DNA from: Chara braunii
Lineage: Eukaryota > Streptophyta > Charophyceae > Charales > Characeae
Assembly: GCA_003427395.1 (NCBI GenBank)
Contig: BFEA01000003.1
Span: forward strand, 4,567,013-4,588,282
Reading direction: 5' to 3'
Length of the DNA stretch: 21,270 nucleotides
The notes under the pieces are model-generated. The model did no database searches. It was not told where the DNA came from and was given only the letters and a program-made list of their open reading frames with translations. Of the stretch, positions 15,921 through 21,270 are shown one piece after another; the stretch's first letter is position 1; each line of letters opens with the position of its first letter. The position numbers were made by a program, and so were the translations under genes.

Positions 15921-18725
15921 ATGGCTTCGTGTGCGACACTCTTGGGCGGGGAATTCGCCGTCACGGCGATGGCTGGAGCGTTGGCAGGTGGGGGTTCTGA
16001 GGAGAGGAGGAGGAGGATGGAGAGGCCATCGGCGGGATTCTCAGAGTCCCGCATTGGCTTGTCGCCGATGTCCGCCTGTCCTGAGACGAGGCTGACCTGG
16101 AGTGCCGACGTGGGCACTAGCGCGGGGCAAGAATACCTATTTGACATCGGGACACTGCGGTCGTCGGGGGCGACGGCGGGGGCGACGGCGGGGGGCTCGT
16201 TTCGGAAGCAGCGCAATGCGTACTGTCCCCGTAGTCGTCTTCGCCCCGTTATTGAACGTGCGCCACCCTACTTGGGCTTTTGTCACGGACTTGGGAGTGC
16301 GGATGGAGATAGCGGTGGTGCTTCTACATCCATCCCGGCCGCCAGCAAGGGTTCCACCGAAAGGCGGCCGTTTGATGGCTTGCTAAACCCCCGGTGCTCC
16401 GCGTGCTTGCTGCTTGGTCGCAGGACTCTGGCAATGTCGAGGAAGCGGAGAGGAGCTGATAGGAGCAGTAGTGGTAGAACGACGCTCAGGACCGCGGCAT
16501 TGCACCCTATGGATCATGCCACAAGACGCTGGGGTCCGATGATCAGGGCCGTGGGGACCACCACATCTATGTCTACGGGCGTCCGCGATCTGGTGCTGGT
16601 TTCTTCTGCTCGGCAATTCGCTGAGGGGCTCATGCGCAACAGCAGAGGGCGAATCTCACGGTTCCAAAACCCGACCCTGACCTCTGGCGAGGCTGGGGCT
16701 GCGGTTGTGAGACACGTGGGATTGCCTGTCTCGTCGTCCTCGTGGTCGTTGGCGCCGCTTGGTCGTTGCGCGCCGTGCGGTGATGACAAGATGAAGGGTG
16801 TGCAGCAGTGCAGGGTTTCGTCGAGCAATACGCGAGGGCGCGCGGGTAGGTACGCCAAGGAGGAGGCGGCGGCGGAGGAGGAGGAGGAGGGTGCTGATGA
16901 TGCTGAGGAGGAAGAGGAGGAGGAGGAGGAGGAGGAGGAGGAGGAGGAGATGATTGTGGGGAGACGAGAGGCGTACGTGGATGATGCGGATTTCGACCTG
17001 GATTTCGGCGACGATGTGCTGGGAGAGAGGGATGAATTCGACGATTACGCGGAGGCGACGATGAATTTCGGACGAGAGGGGGGGGTAGGAGAGGGGGGAG
17101 GCGCAAACGGTGCGGAATCGAGCGCGACGCTAAGGGAGTTGCTGGAAGAAGCCGGTGTCCAGCCGATTTATGTGGCGGGCAATGCGGAGGTGGTTGTGAC
17201 TGGGGTCTCGATAGACTCGCGCACTACGAGCCCCGGCGATGTCTTCGTGTGTATTGTAGGTGATAAGACGGATGGCCATTTGTATGTGGCCGAGGCTGTG
17301 GAGAAAGGGGCAGTGGCAGTCGTTGCGTCCAAGGAGGAGGAGGTGGTGTTTGATGGGGAGAAGGTGAAGGCGTTGGTGATGGTGGAGGACACCTCCAAGG
17401 TGATCTCCGCGTTGTCCAGCGCCGTTTATCGCCATCCCTCTAGGCAGATGGCTGTGATAGGCGTGACAGGGACGAACGGTAAGACCACAACCACCTACCT
17501 TTTGCGAGGAATGTACAATGCCATGGGGTTGGAGACGGGCTTGGTCGGTACCATCAACCATTTCGTGGGAAAGAAGAAGCTGGAATCCTCCCAAACGACT
17601 CCGGAGGCTGCGCCTCTTCATCGTTTGATGAAGGACATGGTGGATGCAGGAGTGTCGGCTTGTGTGATGGAGGCGTCCTCTCATGGTCTAGAACTTGGTC
17701 GGGTTGATGACGTGGACTTCGATGTGGCCGTCTTCACCAACTTCACCCGGGACCACATGGACTTCCACAAGACCGAAGAGGATTACCGCAGCGCCAAGGG
17801 CAAGTTGTTCGACCGGATGGTAGATCCCGATCGCCATCGCAAGGTGGTTAATCTTGACGATCCTAATGCTGATTGGTTCGTGGCCAGGGGCAACCCCAAC
17901 GTGCCTGTGGTGACATTTGGCATGGAGAGGGAGGATGCAGACGTGCGGGCCTTGGAGGTACAGCTGTCGCTTTTCGAGACGGAGGTTGTAGTTAGGACGC
18001 CGAAGGGAGACATAGAGATCTCGTCGGGGCTGCTGGGGAGGCACAACGTGTACAACATTCTTGCCACGGTGGCCGTCGGGATCGCGATAGATGCTCCACT
18101 TGAAGACGTGGTTAAGGGGATTGAGGAGGTGGATGCCGTACCCGGTCGGTGCGAGCTGATCGACGAAGAGCAGGCTTTCGCGGTGGTGGTGGACTACGCC
18201 CACACCCCTGACGCCTTGGGGAGGCTTCTGGACTCTGTCAGGGAATGCGGTCCTCGGCGGCTCATCACCGTCATAGGCTGCGGGGGAGATCGGGATCGGG
18301 GCAAGCGACCCTTGATGGCCAAAATTGCCACGGAGAAGAGCGAAGTGACCATTCTGACATCCGACAATCCGCGCACGGAAAACCCTCTCGATATCATCGA
18401 CGATATGCTCGCTGGTGTTGGATGGAGCATTGAGGATTACCTCAAGTGGGGCAGGGATGGGTTTTATCCCCCCTTACCTAATGGTCACAGGCTCTATGTA
18501 CACGACATGCGCATCATCGCCGTTCGCGCAGCCGTCGCAATGGGAGAAGAGGGGGATGCTGTGGTGATAGCAGGGAAGGGGCACGAGACGTATCAGATAA
18601 CCGGAACAGAGAGGGATTACTTCGATGACAGAGAGGAGTGTAGAGAGGCTTTGCAGCACGTAGATGCGCTTCACGCGGCGGGAATCGATACCTCAGAGTT
18701 CCCTTGGAGGTTTGTCAATCAGTGA
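15921..18725 (+). CDS. murE: Plastid-type MurE: UDP-MurNAc-dipeptide--meso-diaminopimelate ligase homologue
   Basis: MurE adds the third amino acid of the peptidoglycan stem peptide to UDP-MurNAc-L-Ala-D-Glu, using ATP. In Arabidopsis the homologue (PAP11) associates with plastid RNA polymerase; in moss it is needed for plastid division. The protein is 934 aa in one uninterrupted frame. Residues 1-313 begin MASCATLLGG and are Ser/Ala/Arg-rich, as for plastid import; 314-343 are an acidic, mostly Glu tract. The ligase region (about 402-934) shows SIDSR (430-434), P-loop GTNGKTTT (517-524), SSQTTPE (556-562), EASSHGL (584-590), TRDHMDFH with AKGK (carbamylated-Lys candidate K626), VPGR (740-743), DYAHTPDA (758-765), DNPR (815-818, typical of meso-DAP enzymes) and GKGHE (885-889). 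The ligase part is close to the bacterial length (about 490-500 aa). The N-extension is unusually long. No intron is needed for coding. Confidence 0.95.
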   Translation: MASCATLLGGEFAVTAMAGALAGGGSEERRRRMERPSAGFSESRIGLSPMSACPETRLTWSADVGTSAGQEYLFDIGTLRSSGATAGATAGGSFRKQRNAYCPRSRLRPVIERAPPYLGFCHGLGSADGDSGGASTSIPAASKGSTERRPFDGLLNPRCSACLLLGRRTLAMSRKRRGADRSSSGRTTLRTAALHPMDHATRRWGPMIRAVGTTTSMSTGVRDLVLVSSARQFAEGLMRNSRGRISRFQNPTLTSGEAGAAVVRHVGLPVSSSSWSLAPLGRCAPCGDDKMKGVQQCRVSSSNTRGRAGRYAKEEAAAEEEEEGADDAEEEEEEEEEEEEEEEMIVGRREAYVDDADFDLDFGDDVLGERDEFDDYAEATMNFGREGGVGEGGGANGAESSATLRELLEEAGVQPIYVAGNAEVVVTGVSIDSRTTSPGDVFVCIVGDKTDGHLYVAEAVEKGAVAVVASKEEEVVFDGEKVKALVMVEDTSKVISALSSAVYRHPSRQMAVIGVTGTNGKTTTTYLLRGMYNAMGLETGLVGTINHFVGKKKLESSQTTPEAAPLHRLMKDMVDAGVSACVMEASSHGLELGRVDDVDFDVAVFTNFTRDHMDFHKTEEDYRSAKGKLFDRMVDPDRHRKVVNLDDPNADWFVARGNPNVPVVTFGMEREDADVRALEVQLSLFETEVVVRTPKGDIEISSGLLGRHNVYNILATVAVGIAIDAPLEDVVKGIEEVDAVPGRCELIDEEQAFAVVVDYAHTPDALGRLLDSVRECGPRRLITVIGCGGDRDRGKRPLMAKIATEKSEVTILTSDNPRTENPLDIIDDMLAGVGWSIEDYLKWGRDGFYPPLPNGHRLYVHDMRIIAVRAAVAMGEEGDAVVIAGKGHETYQITGTERDYFDDREECREALQHVDALHAAGIDTSEFPWRFVNQ
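16860..16949 (+). repeat. (GAG)n tract coding for Glu inside murE
   Basis: GAG/GAA triplets code for the acidic run between residues 314 and 343. It lies in the linker before the ligase domains, where length change would do little harm. Its triplet period keeps the frame. Confidence 0.9.
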
Positions 18726-18750
18726 TTTAGATCCGATCGGTCGCTGTGGT

Positions 18751-18778
18751 TGCTGCTGCTGCTGCTGCTGCTGCTGCT
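18751..18778. repeat. (TGC)9 microsatellite in the murE 3' region
   Basis: Nine TGC repeats begin 26 bases after the murE stop codon, so they probably lie in the 3' UTR. Confidence 0.93.
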
Positions 18779-19060
18779 TGAGTGAGAGCGGACACTTGCC
18801 CAAGCGTGAGTAAACCACTGCTGCTGGCCTAGTTAGTCGATGGGCGACTCAGTCAATCCCCATCAATCAGTTGATGAGTCAAGTGACTCCATCAAATCAA
18901 TCCGAGGTGTAATGAATGATCGGCTTCATCATCATGTCCGTGCGCGACTACTTTCTCTCTTCGTGTTTGCTAGTTTGGTTGGCAGGTCGAAAAAGGTGAA
19001 GCTCTGTTGATGTCCTTTTTCGATAGCTACCGCGTAGTTCGATTGCTAGGTCTTCATGGT
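18779..19060. other. murE downstream region leading into the 160-bp repeats
   Basis: No gene. ATGTCCGTGCGCGACTA (about 18934) resembles a landmark within the tandem units that follow, so a decayed outer copy may begin here. A poly(A) signal could not be identified with confidence. Confidence 0.4.
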
Positions 19061-19540
19061 ACAGCTCATGTCGATGTCTGTGTGCGACCAGTTGCTTGTT
19101 GAATCGGTAGGTTTGTTATTTTGTCAGTCCATCTCTCAGTGACTGCCACTCTTTCAACCTTCCTCTCCCTGAAGTTGGTACAAGTAGGCAGAAGGAACAC
19201 CAAGTTGATGGCTTCAAGATACAGTTCATGTCGATGTCCGTGTCCCAGCAATTGCTAGTGCAATTGGTAGGTTTGTTATTTCGCCAGTCCATCTCTGAGT
19301 CTCTGCCGCTCTTTCGAATTTCCTCTCCTTGAAGTTGGTACAAGTAGGCAGAAGGAACACCAAGTTGATGGCTTCAAGATACAGTTCATGTTGATGTCCG
19401 TGTCCCAGCAATTGCTAGTGCAATTGGTAGGTTTGTTATTTCCTCAATCCATCTCTGAGTGTCTGCCACTCTTTCAAGCTTCCTCTCCTTGAAGTTGGTA
19501 CAAGTAGGCAGCAACACGAAGTCGATGGCTTTTCTGAAGA
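19061..19540. repeat. 160-bp tandem repeat, three units
   Basis: Units start at ACAG-TCATG at 19061, 19221 and 19381, exactly 160 bp apart. Shared blocks include GGTAGGTTTGTTATTT and GAAGTTGGTACAAGTAGGCA. Units 2 and 3 are the more alike; unit 3 diverges after about 19512. The unit size is near a nucleosome repeat, as in many plant satellites. Minus-strand frames through the units are open only in part and vary in reading, so they are unlikely to be coding. Confidence 0.9.
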
Positions 19541-19788
19541 CGGAAGGCGCACGCAGCGCGCGCAATCCGTGGAAAGCTGAGGACATTAGGCTGCAATGGG
19601 CGGGAGGGAAATAGGTTTCACCTACTGCAGAATGTACCAAAGCATGTCACTCTGTGTCGGCGATGGATCGCCGAAATGTACTGGGCTAACTGAACTTCCC
19701 TTTTCCGTTTCCTTCTCAGTCTAACGGAGAGTGAAGCCCTGGGGGTTTGCGAGTCTCTGTCTGAGCCAGCCATGAATCCAGTGTACTT
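19541..19788. other. Stretch before the adapter, nothing recognised
   Basis: Unique-looking sequence with no domain-bearing frame. This is the last sequence securely linked to murE. Confidence 0.5.
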
Positions 19789-19826
19789 CTGTCTCTTATA
19801 CACATCTAGATGTGTATAAGAGACAG
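19789..19826. other. Nextera mate-pair junction adapter (artefact)
   Basis: CTGTCTCTTATACACATCT (19789-19807) is followed directly by its exact reverse complement (19808-19826). This 38-bp palindrome is the circularisation junction of Illumina Nextera mate-pair libraries, made from two Tn5 mosaic ends. Translated on the minus strand it gives VSYTHLDVYKRQ, a string well known from contaminated database entries. It is not part of the genome. The DNA on its two sides may come from sites kilobases apart. Confidence 0.98.
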
Positions 19827-19828
19827 GG

Positions 19829-20027
19829 GCTGGGTGACCTGACCAGACAGCAATTGCAGGCATTTTTTGTAACCCCCCTCAGAAGACCACCCCATCCACC
19901 CTTCCTCTGATCAATTACCTCTGCGCACCCCCACCCCCTCTGTTCTACCTTAGTGTGGGCCACCCAGGACCATCACCCGTCACCAACTCGGCTAGGTGAC
20001 CTGACCAGACAGCGGTCGGTTGCAGGC
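19829..20027. repeat. Diverged direct repeat with GTGACCTGACCAGACAGC
   Basis: GCTGGGTGACCTGACCAGAC at 19829 recurs as GCTAGGTGACCTGACCAGAC at 19991, and both continue into AGC...TTGCAGGCA (ends 19862 and 20027). The offset is 162 bp. The first copy begins two bases after the adapter. Confidence 0.8.
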
Positions 20028-20235
20028 ACCCGGGCTGAGCAGGGGGACCCCTTCTTCCCCACTCAGCCCTGGTTGAAGCGGATGCCGTCCAAGCCCTGTT
20101 GCACGGGTTCTTTGGGAGCTAGGTGTGAGCATGCCACTACAGGCCTTTCCTGAGGGGGTTCGGACTCCCCTACGTGCCCCCCCAATCGGTATTGTATTGT
20201 TGTTGTTATGATCTGCTCCCCCCGGGATATAAGTC
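20028..20235. other. Non-coding stretch, nothing recognised
   Basis: GC-rich sequence with a T-arm-like word (GGGGGTTCGGACTCCCC, about 20154) but no tRNA fold, followed by a short GTTGTTGTT tract. Confidence 0.4.
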
Positions 20236-20331
20236 GGACTATAGCCTAGATGTCACAGGCAGTGTCTAGTGGCCAGGGAGGACTATAGCCTAGATGTCAC
20301 AGACAGTGTCTAGTGGCCCCTCCCTGGCCAC
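20236..20331. repeat. 44-bp tandem duplication overlapping a 12-bp hairpin
   Basis: GGACTATAGCCTAGATGTCA starts at 20236 and at 20280, and each copy continues CAG-CAGTGTCTAGTGGCC. GTGGCCAGGGAG (20269-20280) is exactly complementary to CTCCCTGGCCAC (20320-20331), so the second copy sits in the loop of a 12-bp stem. Confidence 0.85.
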
Positions 20332-20955
20332 AAGGTCTAACCTCTTGACATCCCCTCGAGAAGGCCAGGTTGCCGACCCAGTGATGCTGTTGTTGTGGTT
20401 ATTCTGAACGTTATTTGATTGGACGCCAGTCTGTTGGGATCCTAGCCTCCGTCATCAGCGGGGTCTATGGTCCAATCATCCATCACCTTACCGTGGTCAT
20501 GAGTTAGACCCCTCTGTTGTTGTTATAGGGGTCTACATAGTAAACGGCTCCGTCATTAGTATGTACTAGGCCACCATCCGGTTCCATTACTTCCGTAGTC
20601 ATGAACTAGGGTTGCTGTTAGAGTCTTCTTGTATTAGGACGGGACGCCGACAATGCTATCGCGGAGGATCCCTCTCAGACAACCCCCTACTGCAGGGTCC
20701 CCAACGATCTCCTCCGCTGGAGCCTGTCTACTGCCTCCGATTCTTGTTCAGCACAATGTCATTCTTCGGTCAGAAGGATTCACCGCTGCTACATCGCTGT
20801 TCTGCTACCCTGCGGTCGTCGACTCTGATTGCACTCTGGCCAACCCGTCGACTCTGAATGCACTCCTCTCCGCCCTACCTGACTCACTGACTGACTGATG
20901 TCCTTGTTTCCTCCTAGAGCTGTTACGAAGGACGGATTCACAGTTACCTCGGTGT
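20332..20955. other. Non-coding stretch, nothing recognised
   Basis: Several short recurring words (GGTC-ATGA-CTAG, TTGTTGTTAT) suggest old repeat material. There is no domain-bearing frame, LTR end or RNA gene that I can support. Confidence 0.4.
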
Positions 20956-21270
20956 TTCTATCCCTACGCATGCTGCGCCTTCTGCTGCTCGTCCTACTTT
21001 GAACCCTTCAGTGCTCTACCCTCTTCACCCGAACGGAATGCCCAGTCATTATAGTTGTATTTGGCACCTTTTTGAGTCCAGATGCAGTGCTCTATCCCTA
21101 CGCATGCTGTGCCACTCGTCCTACTTTAACCCCCTTGAGTGTTCTACCCTCTTCACCCAAACAGAAATGCCCAGTCATTATCGTTGTATTTGGCACATTT
21201 TTGAGTCCAGATGCAGTGCTCCATCCCTACGCATGCTGCGCCTTCTGCTGCTCGTCCTACTTTGAACCCT
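20956..21270. repeat. Tandem repeat of about 130 bp, running off the window
   Basis: TCCCTACGCATGCTG occurs at 20961, 21095 and 21224 (spacings 134 and 129). Between them, CTCTACCCTCTTCACCC-like, ATGCCCAGTCATTAT and TTTTTGAGTCCAGATGCAGTG blocks recur. The array is cut by the window end, so its full length is unknown. Confidence 0.9.

Noticed and set aside
15610-15939. Minus-strand 109-codon open frame overlapping the murE start
   Set aside because: It resembles no family I know and lies in the likely 5' UTR of murE; no supporting signal.
16630-17684. Minus-strand open frames inside murE, including a Pro-rich and a His-rich one
   Set aside because: They are opposite a well-supported conserved gene and have no recognisable domain.
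19789-19826. Perfect palindrome considered as a terminator, transposon end or protein-binding site
   Set aside because: It is identical to the Nextera mate-pair junction sequence, which explains it fully.
19618-19863. Minus-strand open frame across the adapter
   Set aside because: It contains VSYTHLDVYKRQ, which is translated library adapter, so it is not a genuine protein.

Overview
The window looks like nuclear DNA of a streptophyte alga or plant. Chara (for example C. braunii) is the most likely source, but that is an inference. Evidence: one plant-type MurE protein with a long, transit-peptide-like N-terminus; decayed plant-type LINE retrotransposons; a pseudo-tRNA resembling plant mitochondrial trnY(GTA); and very heavy microsatellite and minisatellite load. 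There are no bacterial operons, CRISPR arrays or defence cassettes. The only gene I consider intact is murE (15921-18725, +).

Layout. 1-2230: repeat-rich non-coding DNA with an inverted-repeat-bounded segment, a tRNA T-arm-like remnant, a 45-bp tandem duplication, a trnY pseudogene that runs into a (CT)n tract, and a short retroposon-like copy with an A-rich tail. 2234-6891 (minus): LINE-A, a long decayed LINE with an ORF1 (zinc knuckle) and an ORF2 (endonuclease and reverse transcriptase) carrying nonsense codons, frameshifts and a broken catalytic motif. 7714-7925: a possible small inverted-repeat element with three CACGTG palindromes. 7968-9101: a reading frame interrupted by one TGA, with an Asn/Asp-rich tail built from two phase-preserving duplications. 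9181-9995: 82-bp and 47-bp tandem repeats and a second A-tailed copy of the element seen near 1.68 kb. 10809-12533 (minus): LINE-B, the 3' end of a second LINE whose downstream side abuts a run of 49 G. 12590-15200: a large microsatellite field in which a pyrimidine-rich block is followed by a purine-rich block, partly as inverted copies. 15548-18778: a hairpin, the murE gene and a (TGC)n tract. 19061-19540: three 160-bp tandem units. 19789-19826: an exact Nextera mate-pair junction adapter, which is a library artefact. 19827-21270: more repeats, whose linkage to the rest is not secure.

The most biologically interesting feature is MurE. All active-site motifs I can identify for Mur ligases are present, including the DNPR signature of meso-diaminopimelate-adding enzymes. 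This supports a catalytically competent plastid peptidoglycan ligase, not only the transcription-associated protein (PAP11) role described in Arabidopsis. The most important technical point is the adapter at 19.8 kb: the assembly may be chimeric there.
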